Assembly: GCA_963929865.1 (NCBI GenBank)
Contig: CAWVKK010000065.1
Coordinates: 124,001-188,000 of the forward strand
DNA length: 64,000 bases
Direction: 5' to 3'
Origin: JAGZHZ01 sp963929865
GTDB taxonomy: Bacteria; Bacillota; Clostridia; Lachnospirales; Lachnospiraceae
Shown: piece by piece, positions 1 through 8,676 of the stretch
How the letters are laid out: every line of letters starts with the position of its first letter
Position numbering within the stretch: position 1 is the first letter of the stretch
Program-made: the position numbers and the translations under genes
Notes under the pieces: generated by a model
What the model was told of the DNA's origin: nothing
Databases searched by the model: none
Seen by the model: only the letters and a program-made list of their open reading frames with translations

Positions 1-50
1 CCGATTGAGATATAATTTGTCTTCTTAAACAAATTTTTTAACTTCGCCAT
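1..50 (-). CDS. accD: acetyl-CoA carboxylase carboxyltransferase beta subunit, 5' end only
   Basis: Only the first 16 codons are inside the window. The peptide starts Met-Ala-Lys-Leu-Lys-Asn-Leu-Phe-Lys-Lys-Thr, the usual lysine-rich start of AccD just before its zinc ribbon. The ATG lies 9 nt past the accC stop, with a purine-rich GGATAAGG just before it, so it is the next gene of the fab/acc operon. AccD with AccA would transfer CO2 from carboxybiotin to acetyl-CoA. The identification rests on this short N-terminus plus gene order. Confidence 0.8.
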   Translation of the reverse strand, partial: MAKLKNLFKKTNYISI

Positions 51-59
51 GCCTTATCC

Positions 60-1409
60 TCACCTTTCTGCCGGAAAATGCTCAGAGATAAAATCTGTAG
101 AAAGCTTTCCCTTCTGAAAATCTTCGCTGTTTAAAATTTCATACTGAAAATCTAAATTTGTCACAACGCCGTCTAAAATCAGCTCTCCAAGCGTGCTTCT
201 CATCTTATGGATCGCTGAGGTTCTGTCCGCGTCGTGTACAATCACCTTCGCAATCATTGAATCGTAAAACGGAGGGATCTCATATCCGGTGTAAACAGCC
301 GTATCGATGCGCACTCCAAATCCCCCCGGCAGGTGCAGCTCTTTGATCACGCCCGGGCAGGGCATAAAGTTTCTCTTTGGATCTTCTGCGTTGATCCTGC
401 ACTCAATGGCATGTCCCGTCAGATGAATATCCTCTTGTTTTTTGCTGAGCGGATATCCGGCTGCAATTCTGATCTGTTCTTTGATCAGATCGATGCCGGA
501 GACCATCTCCGTCACGGGATGTTCCACCTGAATCCTCGTGTTCATCTCAATAAAATAAAAATGGTCGTCCTGATCTAATAAAAATTCAACTGTCCCGGCA
601 TTTTCGTATCCGGCTGCCTTTGCCGCGTGGACGGCCGTCTCTCCCATCTTTTTTCGCAGCTGCGGCGTCAGGCTGCTGGAGGGGGATTCTTCGATCAGCT
701 TTTGATGATGCCTCTGGATTGAACAGTCTCTCTCTCCCAGCTGAATCACATTTCCAAATTTATCTGCAAGAATCTGAAATTCAATATGTCTGGGATGTAC
801 GATATATTTTTCAATATACATCGTATTGTCTCCAAAGGCTCTTACCGATTCCATCTGCGCCGTCCGAAAGCTTTCGCAGAAAAGCTCTTCCTTCTCGCAG
901 ATTCTCATTCCCTTTCCGCCGCCTCCCGAAGAAGCTTTTATCATGACCGGATATCCCATCTCATCTGCGATCTTTTTTCCTTGCGCTTCGTCATACACAG
1001 GCTCTTTTGTGCCCGGAACAATGGGAACGCCCGCATTGCGCATAGTAGTCCGCGCTTCGGATTTGTTTCCCATGCGCTGGATCATATCCGCGGATGGTCC
1101 GATAAAAGCAATGCTGCACTGCTGGCACATCTCCACAAACCTGCTGTTTTCTGAGAGAAATCCAAATCCCGGGTGGATGGCGTCCGCCTTCGCCGCTATA
1201 GTCGCGCTCAAAATCCGTTCCATGTTCAGGTAGCTTTCTGCTGACGGAGCCGGTCCGATACAGATCGCCTCGTCTGCCAGCTGTGTGTGCAGAGCCTCTT
1301 TGTCCGCCTCAGAATATACGGCGACCGTCTTGATGCCCATCTCTCTGCACGCGCGGATAATCCGCACGGCAATCTCTCCTCTGTTTGCGATCAAAATTTT
1401 CTGAAACAT
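60..1409 (-). CDS. accC: acetyl-CoA carboxylase, biotin carboxylase subunit
   Basis: Biotin carboxylase, which carboxylates the biotin of AccB using ATP and bicarbonate for malonyl-CoA synthesis in the cytoplasm. The 449-residue product is full family length. It starts MFQKILIANRGEIAVRII, carries the ATP-grasp glycine loop GGGGKGMR near residues 162-169 and the conserved EMNTRIQVEHPVTE segment in the C-terminal half. The open frame extends 11 codons further upstream, but the ATG at 1409 has an ideal GGGAGG six bases before it, so I use that start. It follows fabZ by 19 bp and precedes accD by 9 bp in one operon. Confidence 0.97.
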   Translation of the reverse strand: MFQKILIANRGEIAVRIIRACREMGIKTVAVYSEADKEALHTQLADEAICIGPAPSAESYLNMERILSATIAAKADAIHPGFGFLSENSRFVEMCQQCSIAFIGPSADMIQRMGNKSEARTTMRNAGVPIVPGTKEPVYDEAQGKKIADEMGYPVMIKASSGGGGKGMRICEKEELFCESFRTAQMESVRAFGDNTMYIEKYIVHPRHIEFQILADKFGNVIQLGERDCSIQRHHQKLIEESPSSSLTPQLRKKMGETAVHAAKAAGYENAGTVEFLLDQDDHFYFIEMNTRIQVEHPVTEMVSGIDLIKEQIRIAAGYPLSKKQEDIHLTGHAIECRINAEDPKRNFMPCPGVIKELHLPGGFGVRIDTAVYTGYEIPPFYDSMIAKVIVHDADRTSAIHKMRSTLGELILDGVVTNLDFQYEILNSEDFQKGKLSTDFISEHFPAER

Positions 1410-1428
1410 CTTTGCCTCCCGTTTTGCA

Positions 1429-1854
1429 TCATCCGACTGCAAAAGTCAGTTCTGCCGATACAGCGAGCTTTCCGTCGACCGTTGCCGTCGCTTTTCCCAC
1501 TCCAATCGGTCCTTTTTGCCGAATCATTTCTACTTCTAAGGACAGTACGTCTCCGGGCACTACCTTCTTTTTAAATTTTGCGGAATTGATCGCTCCAAAG
1601 TACGCCGTCTTTCCCTTAAATTCTTCACAGCTTAAGATGACGACCGCTCCTACCTGCGCCAGAGCTTCCACAATCAGAACGCCCGGCATAACCGGTTCAG
1701 CCGGAAAGTGACCGCCAAAAAACGGCTCGTTGTAGGTCACGCATTTTTTTCCCACTCCGCGTTTTCCAGGCTCCAGCTCTTCTATCGTGTCGATCAGGAG
1801 AAACGGCTGTCTGTGCGGAATAATATTCATAATTTCCTTTGTCGATAATTTCAT
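1429..1854 (-). CDS. fabZ: 3-hydroxyacyl-ACP dehydratase FabZ
   Basis: Dehydrates 3-hydroxyacyl-ACP to trans-2-enoyl-ACP in fatty-acid elongation. The 141-residue product is a single hotdog domain with the PHRQPFLLID segment holding the catalytic His, and the GHFPAEPVMPGVLIVEALAQ helix with the catalytic Glu. The start at MKLSTKEIM is chosen because GGAGGAAAAG precedes it; an upstream in-frame Met would add six residues without a comparable ribosome-binding site. It sits between accB and accC, the usual clostridial order. Confidence 0.96.
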   Translation of the reverse strand: MKLSTKEIMNIIPHRQPFLLIDTIEELEPGKRGVGKKCVTYNEPFFGGHFPAEPVMPGVLIVEALAQVGAVVILSCEEFKGKTAYFGAINSAKFKKKVVPGDVLSLEVEMIRQKGPIGVGKATATVDGKLAVSAELTFAVG

Positions 1855-1933
1855 CTTTTCCTCCAGCGGCATATTTGCCGTACTATAAATTCAGAGATGG
1901 AGGAAAGGTATCTTTTCTCCATCTCTTCCAGTT

Positions 1934-2350
1934 TTAAGAGCGAATCACAAACAGCGGCTGTCCGTATTCTACCAGACTTTCATTTTCAACCAGAATTTCT
2001 TCCACCACTCCGTCATATTCCGATTCGATCTCGTTCATCAGTTTCATAGCTTCAATGATGCCAAGCACCTGACCTTTTTTTACCGTATCCCCTGCCTTTA
2101 CAAACGGCTCCGCTTCCGGGGAAGAAGACGTGTAAAACGTTCCGACCAGCGGCGCTTTCACCACGTTTCCCTGCGGCAGCGCTTCCTCCTTCTCCTCTCT
2201 GATCACAGGAGACGGAGATACCTGCACGGCCGCCTGCCCCTGAACGGGTTTCTCCATCGAGATTTTCAATCCGTCTTTTTCCATCTGAAAGCTGCCCAGA
2301 GAAGATCTTGAAACGGTTTCGATCAATTTTATCAGCTGTTCATATTCCAT
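1934..2350 (-). CDS. accB: acetyl-CoA carboxylase biotin carboxyl carrier protein
   Basis: Carrier subunit of acetyl-CoA carboxylase; biotin on a lysine shuttles CO2 between AccC and AccA/AccD. The 138 residues divide into an N-terminal helix (1-35), a Pro/Ala/Glu-rich linker (36-62) and a C-terminal biotinyl domain. The EAMKLMNE motif places the biotinylated lysine at residue 103. It follows fabF by 6 bp and precedes fabZ by 79 bp, the largest gap in this operon. Confidence 0.97.
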   Translation of the reverse strand: MEYEQLIKLIETVSRSSLGSFQMEKDGLKISMEKPVQGQAAVQVSPSPVIREEKEEALPQGNVVKAPLVGTFYTSSSPEAEPFVKAGDTVKKGQVLGIIEAMKLMNEIESEYDGVVEEILVENESLVEYGQPLFVIRS

Positions 2351-2356
2351 TGCGCC

Positions 2357-3595
2357 TTACTCCTCTCCAAACTTTCTGACAAGAATGCTCGCATTGTGGC
2401 CTCCAAAGCCCAGAGAATTGCTCATAGCATACTGAATCGGCATTGCGACTCCTTCTCCCTGCACGTAGTCAAGATCCAGCTCCTCGTCCGGATTGGCAAG
2501 CCCTGCTGTCGCATGGATATACCCTTCCTGAAGTGATTTTACGCATGTGATAAACTCCACTGCCCCGGCTGCCCCTAAGAGATGACCGATCATCGATTTT
2601 GTGGAGTTAATCTTCATCTTGTAGGCGTGTTCTCCAAACGCCTTTTTGATCGCCCTCGTCTCAAATAAGTCATTGTGGTGCGTACTCGTTCCGTGGGCGT
2701 TGATGTAGAACAGCTCGGATTTGTCGACGCCTGCCTCCGCAAGGGCAAACTCCATCGCCTTCGCGGCACCCATGCCGTCCTCGGCGGGAGATGTGATATG
2801 GTACGCGTCGCTTGTCGCTCCGTATCCCACGATCTCTGCCAGAATGTCCGCCCCTCTTTTCTTCGCATGTTCCAGCTCTTCTAAGACTACGATTCCAGCT
2901 CCCTCTCCCATCACAAATCCGTCTCTGTCCCGGTCAAACGGGATCGAGCATCTCATAGGGTCTGTGGAGGAGGACAGCGCCGTCAAAGCCGCAAAGCCTC
3001 CGATTCCGACCGGGCTGATTGCCGCCTCGGTTCCTCCTGCCACCATAACGTCCGCCTCGTTTGCCTGAATAGAGCGGTATGCCTCCCCGATCGAGTGCGT
3101 TCCTGTCGCACATGCGGTCACAACATTGATGCTTTTTCCTTTTAGTCCAAACTGGATGGAGACGTTTCCCGCTGCCATGTTGCTGATCATCAGCGGAACC
3201 AGCAGAGGATTCATTCTGTTTGGTCCTTTCTCGAGCAGTTTTGTGTGCTCTCTCTCCATCGCCTGGAGGCTTCCGATTCCGGATCCGACGGAACATCCCA
3301 CGCGGTATGGATCTTCGTTTTCCATCTCAATTCCAGACTGTCCCAGAGCCTGCTTTGCGGCTGCTACCGCATACTGGCAAAACAGCTCCATTCTTTTTGC
3401 CGCCTTAAAGTCCATATAATCTTTGGCGGAAAAGCCTTTGACCTCCGCCGCCAGCTTTGCCTTATATTCCGAGGCGTCAAAATAGGTGATGGGACCAAAT
3501 CCGATTTTCTTTTCCTTTAATCCGTTCCAGAAGCTTTCCACATCCAGTCCAATCGGAGTAATCGCTCCCATTCCTGTTACTACTACTCTTCTCAT
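2357..3595 (-). CDS. fabF: beta-ketoacyl-ACP synthase II
   Basis: Condensing enzyme that extends acyl-ACP with malonyl-ACP. The 412 residues match KAS II. The nucleophilic Cys is at 162 (VVTACATGTHS), followed by the two catalytic histidines in INAHGTSTHHND and MIGHLLGAAG. Strong GAGGAGG ribosome-binding site. Part of acpP-fabD-fabG-fabF; no fabH is present in the window, so initiation of chain synthesis must be encoded elsewhere. Confidence 0.97.
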   Translation of the reverse strand: MRRVVVTGMGAITPIGLDVESFWNGLKEKKIGFGPITYFDASEYKAKLAAEVKGFSAKDYMDFKAAKRMELFCQYAVAAAKQALGQSGIEMENEDPYRVGCSVGSGIGSLQAMEREHTKLLEKGPNRMNPLLVPLMISNMAAGNVSIQFGLKGKSINVVTACATGTHSIGEAYRSIQANEADVMVAGGTEAAISPVGIGGFAALTALSSSTDPMRCSIPFDRDRDGFVMGEGAGIVVLEELEHAKKRGADILAEIVGYGATSDAYHITSPAEDGMGAAKAMEFALAEAGVDKSELFYINAHGTSTHHNDLFETRAIKKAFGEHAYKMKINSTKSMIGHLLGAAGAVEFITCVKSLQEGYIHATAGLANPDEELDLDYVQGEGVAMPIQYAMSNSLGFGGHNASILVRKFGEE

Positions 3596-3607
3596 GTGAT
3601 CCTCCTC

Positions 3608-4348
3608 TTACATTGCCATTCCGCCGTCAACGCACAGGACTTGTCCTGTGATATAGCTTGCCGCATCGGAGGCAAGAAATACGACAGCCTGCGCCACTTC
3701 CTTTGTCTCGCCAAACCGCTTAAACGGAATCTGGGAGACTGCCTGTTCTTTGACTGCATCTGAAAGAATATCCGTCATCTCTGTCTTGATAAATCCGGGC
3801 GCCACCGCGTTGACGTTGATTCCTCTGGGCGCGAGTTCTCTTGCCATCGTCTTCGTAAGCCCGATGATGCCTGCCTTTGAGGCAGCGTAGTTTGCCTGCC
3901 CGGCATTGCCCAGGACGCCCGATACGGAGGCGATATTGATAATCTTTCCGGCTCTTTGCCTGAGCATCTGTCTGCTGATATGGCGGATGGTGTTGAAGGT
4001 TCCTTTTAGGTTGATCTCTAAGACGCGGTCAAAATCTTCCTCGCTCATTTTCATGATCAGATTGTCTTTTGTAATTCCCGCATTGTTGACCAGGATATCA
4101 ATGTGCTGATACTCTTTTACAAGCTGTGTGATCATGCGCTCCGTCTCGGAAAAACTCGCTACGTTGCATCCGTAGCTGACGGCGTCTCCGCCCTCCGCTT
4201 TAATTTCATCCACAACGTTTTGCGCTTTTTCTTTTGATCCATTGTAATTTACAATCACAAAAGCGCCGTTTTTCGCCAGCTCCTTTGCAATCTCTCTTCC
4301 GATTCCGCGGCCTGCCCCTGTGACCAGCGCCACCTTTCCTCTCAGCAT
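3608..4348 (-). CDS. fabG: 3-oxoacyl-ACP reductase
   Basis: NADPH-dependent short-chain dehydrogenase that reduces 3-oxoacyl-ACP. The 246 residues carry the cofactor loop TGAGRGIG at 10-17, NNAG at 88-91, and a catalytic Ser141-Tyr154-Lys158 triad (YAASK). Its ATG overlaps the fabD stop by 7 nt (ATGCTGA), which suggests translational coupling. The ribosome-binding site AGGAGGG lies inside the end of fabD. Confidence 0.97.
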   Translation of the reverse strand: MLRGKVALVTGAGRGIGREIAKELAKNGAFVIVNYNGSKEKAQNVVDEIKAEGGDAVSYGCNVASFSETERMITQLVKEYQHIDILVNNAGITKDNLIMKMSEEDFDRVLEINLKGTFNTIRHISRQMLRQRAGKIINIASVSGVLGNAGQANYAASKAGIIGLTKTMARELAPRGINVNAVAPGFIKTEMTDILSDAVKEQAVSQIPFKRFGETKEVAQAVVFLASDAASYITGQVLCVDGGMAM

Positions 4349-5280
4349 AAACGTCCCTCCTGCTCTAACACAGCAATCACCTTTTCTAAATCTTGTATGG
4401 TTTCCACGTTCATCCCCGCCGCACTGCGGTCGATTTTTCTCAAAAATCCGCTCAGCGTTTTTCCGGGACCAATCTCAATAAACGTGTCGACGCCGTCCTG
4501 TATCATCTTCTCTACGCTCTGCTGCCATAGGACGGAAGAAGACACCTGTCTTTTGAGCAGCTCTTTTACCTGCCCTCTGTCTGTCACATACTGTGCCGTC
4601 ACATTTGTGACATAAGGAGTCTTGATCTCCCCAATCGTCACGCTCTCGAGCGCTTCCCCCAAAGCTTCCCCCGCTTTTTGCAGCATCGCTGAGTGGAAGG
4701 GACCGCTCACCTTAAGCGCAACGCATCTTCTTGCTCCGCTTTCCTTTAAGCGCTCAGCCGCCCGCTCTACGGCGTCCGCTTCTCCGGTGATGACCGTCTG
4801 ACCAGGGCAGTTATAGTTTGCCACCGATACAATCCCCTGCGTGTTCTCGCAGATCTCTTTGATCTTCTTTTCGTCAAGTCCGAGGATCGCCATCATAGCG
4901 CCGCCATGCGGAACTGCCTCCTGCATCAGGATTCCTCTTTTTCGCACCACATGAAACGCATCCGAAAGAGACAAGACCTCCGAGGCAATCAGCGCACCGT
5001 ATTCTCCCAGGCTCAGACCTGCGTTGACGTTGGAAACAGCGCCTCTCTTCTGCAAAGCCTTCAAAATAGCCGCCTCCACCGTCAGCATGGCAATCTGCGT
5101 ATATTCTGTAATATGGAGCTCCTCATTTTCCTCAAAGCAAAGCTTTGGCAGATTCAGCCCCGTCGCCTCACAGGCCAGATCAAAGACCTCCCTGCATTCC
5201 GGAATCTGTTCATAAAAATCTTTTCCCATCCCTGCGTACTGGGCGCCCTGCCCAGGAAATACAAATGCGATTTTCTTCAT
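4342..5280 (-). CDS. fabD: malonyl-CoA:ACP transacylase
   Basis: Transfers malonyl from CoA to ACP. The 312-residue protein has the GLSLGEYGAL nucleophile elbow with Ser90, FPGQGAQ at 8-14 and the downstream catalytic His in SGPFHSAML. In related Clostridia fabK (enoyl-ACP reductase) usually lies between acpP and fabD; here fabD follows acpP by only 13 bp, so fabK is absent from this locus. Confidence 0.97.
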   Translation of the reverse strand: MKKIAFVFPGQGAQYAGMGKDFYEQIPECREVFDLACEATGLNLPKLCFEENEELHITEYTQIAMLTVEAAILKALQKRGAVSNVNAGLSLGEYGALIASEVLSLSDAFHVVRKRGILMQEAVPHGGAMMAILGLDEKKIKEICENTQGIVSVANYNCPGQTVITGEADAVERAAERLKESGARRCVALKVSGPFHSAMLQKAGEALGEALESVTIGEIKTPYVTNVTAQYVTDRGQVKELLKRQVSSSVLWQQSVEKMIQDGVDTFIEIGPGKTLSGFLRKIDRSAAGMNVETIQDLEKVIAVLEQEGRLC

Positions 5281-5293
5281 AGTGAAACTCCTC

Positions 5294-5524
5294 TTACTCT
5301 ACGCCCCGTTCTTTTAAGTACTGCATCACGCTGCCAACCGTCGTCAGTTCTGCCAGATCATCCGCCGGGATCTCCACGCCGTACTCATCCTCCAGAGCCA
5401 TGACAAGCTCAAACAGGTCTAAGGAATCTGCGCCGAGATCTTCTTTAAAAGAAGTCTCCTCTGTGATGCTGTCCGCTGCGCAGTTTAACTGCTCCGCGAT
5501 AATTTCTTTCATTTTTTCAAACAT
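5294..5524 (-). CDS. acpP: acyl carrier protein
   Basis: Carries growing acyl chains on a phosphopantetheine arm. The 76-residue acidic four-helix protein has the GADSLDLFEL motif, giving Ser34 as attachment site. The open frame reaches upstream to 5578, but the ATG at 5524 has AAAGGAG at good spacing and gives the standard ACP length. It is the first gene of the fab/acc operon, directly downstream of a strong promoter and palindrome. Confidence 0.97.
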   Translation of the reverse strand: MFEKMKEIIAEQLNCAADSITEETSFKEDLGADSLDLFELVMALEDEYGVEIPADDLAELTTVGSVMQYLKERGVE

Positions 5525-5570
5525 AGCTGTTTCTCCTTTATCTCGATCTATTATTTTAATCTTCAAATAT

Positions 5571-5583
5571 TTTGACAATCAAA
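5571..5583. promoter_or_regulatory. FabT-like operator at the fab operon start site
   Basis: A perfect 13-bp palindrome, TTTGA-3-TCAAA, sits immediately downstream of and touching the -10 element of the acpP promoter. It matches the known core of MarR-family FabT operators, which repress type II fatty-acid operons in Firmicutes. No marR-type gene lies in this window, so the regulator would be encoded elsewhere. The assignment to FabT is inferred from motif and context. Confidence 0.7.
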
Positions 5584-5611
5584 GTATATAGTCCCTTCTT
5601 TTATTTGTCAA
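5583..5611 (-). promoter_or_regulatory. sigma-A promoter of the fab/acc operon
   Basis: TTGACA (5606-5611) and TATACT (5583-5588) are separated by exactly 17 bp. The -35 element lies inside the last codons and stop of the upstream solute-binding-protein gene. The predicted start site falls within the palindrome at 5571-5583. Confidence 0.85.
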
Positions 5612-7076
5612 TACTTTTTTTCGCATTCCATTCGTCAAGCTGTCTTTGCTTTTCCTGGATAATCAGATCGATTCCTCCCTCTTTGAGTTCCTCGATCATC
5701 TTTGGAAGCATCTTGTCAATCTCAAAAGCCCCGCACAGAAAGCCGGATATATACTGGGCGGCGACTTCTTCGCACACTTCGCATTCAATGCTGACCTCTG
5801 TCTCGTCAAAGACAAACCCCAGGGCGGGGGATTTCTTTGCATTCTGATTAAACTCCTTTAATTCCTCTTCCAGGTTCAGGGAATCTCCCTCCCACACATA
5901 GGCGAGGTAGGGATTTGGCAGCACCCAGTTTAAATTAAAATTGTATCCGATTTCATTTTCGTCCTTGTCTTTCGGGTAAGAGATCGTCCCGTCTTCGTTT
6001 TTTTCATAATGCACGCCTTCCATTCCCCAGCACAGAAGGTTCGCCACTGTTTCATCCTGATATAAAAAATTCAGCATTTTCATTGCCTCTTTAGAATGTC
6101 TGCTCCCGGAATAAATGCCGTACTGCGACGCCACGGAAGAGTCTGTCGTCATAATCGGTTCCTCCATCAGCACGCTCACAAGCTGTGTGTCGGCTGACTT
6201 TGACTCCTGGGCGTCAATGCCAGGCTTATATTTGACAATATAGGAAAACAGCTTTTCCTCTTTGATCAGCTCATACAGCATCGGGCGGCTGCTCATCGAT
6301 TTGTAGGAAAGAGCTTCTTTCTCGTAGAGATATCCTTTTTCCTTCCACTGTCGGATTGTGCTGATCCACTCATAAAACTCCTGCGTCTCATAGTAATTTA
6401 CCACTTCCATCTCCTGCGCGTCCGACATCAGCACGCCCAGATAATTTCCCAGCCGGTCGAACGGCATAAGCGTGCCCGCCGCAACTCCGTAGATATCTTC
6501 GTTTTCCGTTATCGTCTCCAAAACCTTCTCAAAATCGTCCCATGTCTCGATCTTCGTCCAGTCAATGCCATATTTTTCAAGGAGATCCTTGCGCATCATA
6601 ACGCCGTAGGCTTCCGCCATATCCCGGTTGAGCGCCACAGCATACTGAATGCCGTCTACTTTTCCAAGCTCCAGGTATTCCGCTGAAATCACCTGGGCGA
6701 TGGCTTGTCCTTCTTCCTCCATCAGATCGTCTAAGGGCAGCAGCATGTGCTTGTTTACCTTATCCTGGACATCGCTGACACAGATTAAGTCTGCCTCTGT
6801 CTGTTCCGTCAGATATTTCAGCAGCCCGCTCTCCCCTGAATCGACAAAATCGATCTGCAGCTCCAGCCCGATCTGCTCTCTCGTCCGGTCATTGACCTGT
6901 TCCATAATCTCATCAAAATCTTCAATGTTTCCGCTCGGTCTTGTCATTCCCAGATGAATTGTCACAATCTCATCTTTTCCATAGCTCTCAAAGGCTGCCC
7001 TCTCTGACGCCCGCCAGACCGCCCAGCCTGCCGCGAGCGTTAAGACAACGGCAGCTGTCCTACGCATTCTGTTCAA
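5601..7076 (-). CDS. extracellular solute-binding protein (DUF3502-type), probable sensor partner
   Basis: A 491-residue ABC-type sugar-binding-protein homologue. It has an N-terminal basic and hydrophobic segment (2-24) with no lipobox Cys, so it is probably a signal anchor or uncleaved signal peptide. A long type-1 solute-binding fold follows. The C-terminal part (about 385-485) resembles the DUF3502 region, including PALGF, a helical AAQYISGFLCGAF segment and a terminal QRQLDEW. The start is TTG at 7076 with AGGAGGG six bases upstream, overlapping the response-regulator stop by 17 bp; the ATG at 7067 is too far from the site. No permease genes are adjacent, so a signalling role with the kinase/regulator pair is inferred. 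Confidence 0.8.
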   Translation of the reverse strand: MNRMRRTAAVVLTLAAGWAVWRASERAAFESYGKDEIVTIHLGMTRPSGNIEDFDEIMEQVNDRTREQIGLELQIDFVDSGESGLLKYLTEQTEADLICVSDVQDKVNKHMLLPLDDLMEEEGQAIAQVISAEYLELGKVDGIQYAVALNRDMAEAYGVMMRKDLLEKYGIDWTKIETWDDFEKVLETITENEDIYGVAAGTLMPFDRLGNYLGVLMSDAQEMEVVNYYETQEFYEWISTIRQWKEKGYLYEKEALSYKSMSSRPMLYELIKEEKLFSYIVKYKPGIDAQESKSADTQLVSVLMEEPIMTTDSSVASQYGIYSGSRHSKEAMKMLNFLYQDETVANLLCWGMEGVHYEKNEDGTISYPKDKDENEIGYNFNLNWVLPNPYLAYVWEGDSLNLEEELKEFNQNAKKSPALGFVFDETEVSIECEVCEEVAAQYISGFLCGAFEIDKMLPKMIEELKEGGIDLIIQEKQRQLDEWNAKKSIDK

Positions 7077-8655
7077 TATTTTCCCTCCTTTTTTTCTGAT
7101 ACTGTTTTCGATAGTCCAGAGGGGACATGTTCACCGCCTTTTTAAACGCGGTAGAAAAATAGGAAAAATGAGAATATCCTGTCATCTGCGCAACCGTGCT
7201 GACGGAAATGTCGGTCGCGGCAAGCAGATCCTTGGCTTTTTCTATTCTCGCCTGGGAGATATATTTCTGCAGAGGCATTCCCTTTTCTCTTTTAAACAGT
7301 CTTGAGAGATAGTCGGAATTCATGCAAACCTCGCGCGCCACGTCCTCGCACTCCACAATCTTATCGAGGTTGTGCCTGATATATTGTTCCGCCTTTCCGA
7401 CGACGGAGGAATCGCTTTTGACAAATTTTATAAATTCCCCTGTCTTTTTTAAGAGATGTCTGCTCCAGTTTTCGAAGTCTTCCACCGTCAGAAGCGCAAA
7501 TTTTGACAGCTCTTTCGTCTCTTCGTCCTCCAGCAGCAGATGAGCCTGAACGCCGCTTTCCTTTAAAAGCACGTAGACTGCCTGCAGCAGATCGTTTTTC
7601 ATCTTCTCAAGCAAGGTTCCGTCCAGCTCCATCTTTTTTTGCTCTTTCTTTAAATAGAGATGGATCTGGTATAGAGCCTGTTCTGTTTTTTCTCCCTGCA
7701 CCAGTCGAATCATCTCGTTATAGTCAAACGGATCATACGTCTTCTTTTGGATCTTTCTCTCCTTCCAGATCGTATTTTCAAACGAGATATTATTTGTCTC
7801 TTCCTTTTTTAAGATATTAAATTCCTCCTCCAGCTCTTCCAGCCGGACAGGCTTTCCCTGGTATCCCGTGATGCTGCACTGAAAATTTTCCCGAAAGGCG
7901 CGCAGATAGTCGCCGCTGCTTTTCTCTGTCTGTTTCTCGTCCCATTTTTCGCACAGCAATATGACAATCCCTCTATCGTGAACCTCTGCGCACACGACTC
8001 TGTGCGCTGCTTTTTCAAACAATTCATACGCAATGTTTTTCATGATAAACTGAACAGATCCTCTGTCGCACTGGCGGAAGGAAAGCGGCCACCTCTTCAT
8101 GCAGAACAGGATAGGCAGATATCTGGCGTTCTCTGAAAGAGAAATCATTCTCTGTCTTGCATATTCGCTCAGCAGATTCCAGCTTCCCCGGATCACTCCC
8201 AGCATTACCTCGCTAAAGTAGCGCTCCAAAATGACCTGATAATTTTTCTTCCAGTTTCTTCCCTCCTTTTTTAAGCGCTGCACTTCCCTCTGCCTTTGGA
8301 TCGCCCTCTTTAGAGCGCTGTTTAGTTCTTCGTCCGTCACAGGTTTTAACAGATAGTCAAAGCTGCCTACCTTAATCGCCTGGGCGGCGTAGTGAAAATC
8401 GGCATGGCTTGTGAGAATCATCATGGTAACGGAATACCCTTCCTGGCGTATCCAGCTCATCAGGTCAAGTCCGCTGCCTTTTGGCATCTCGATATCGCAC
8501 AGGGCAATATCAACCTTCTCTTTTTGCAGAATAGATTTTGCCTCCTGCTCCCGATACGCGCAGAAAATCTGGTCAATTCCCAGCTCTTTTTTCTGAATCA
8601 CACTGCTGATTCCCTGTACCGCCAAAACGTCATCGTCCACAATTAATACGTTCAT
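7060..8655 (-). CDS. YesN-type response regulator, AraC-family output
   Basis: A 531-residue DNA-binding response regulator. The N-terminal receiver domain (1-120) has the acidic pocket Asp7-9, phosphoacceptor Asp54 (ALCDIEMPKG) and Lys in LLKPVTDEE. A long middle linker follows, then a C-terminal AraC-type double helix-turn-helix (about 425-520; DYLSRLFKREKG and TGYSHFSYFSTAFKK). It lies 21 bp downstream of the histidine kinase and overlaps the solute-binding-protein gene. Such regulators commonly control carbohydrate uptake in Clostridia; the target is unknown. Confidence 0.92.
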   Translation of the reverse strand: MNVLIVDDDVLAVQGISSVIQKKELGIDQIFCAYREQEAKSILQKEKVDIALCDIEMPKGSGLDLMSWIRQEGYSVTMMILTSHADFHYAAQAIKVGSFDYLLKPVTDEELNSALKRAIQRQREVQRLKKEGRNWKKNYQVILERYFSEVMLGVIRGSWNLLSEYARQRMISLSENARYLPILFCMKRWPLSFRQCDRGSVQFIMKNIAYELFEKAAHRVVCAEVHDRGIVILLCEKWDEKQTEKSSGDYLRAFRENFQCSITGYQGKPVRLEELEEEFNILKKEETNNISFENTIWKERKIQKKTYDPFDYNEMIRLVQGEKTEQALYQIHLYLKKEQKKMELDGTLLEKMKNDLLQAVYVLLKESGVQAHLLLEDEETKELSKFALLTVEDFENWSRHLLKKTGEFIKFVKSDSSVVGKAEQYIRHNLDKIVECEDVAREVCMNSDYLSRLFKREKGMPLQKYISQARIEKAKDLLAATDISVSTVAQMTGYSHFSYFSTAFKKAVNMSPLDYRKQYQKKRRENIEQNA

Positions 8656-8676
8656 TTTGTCCCTCCAACCTATTTT

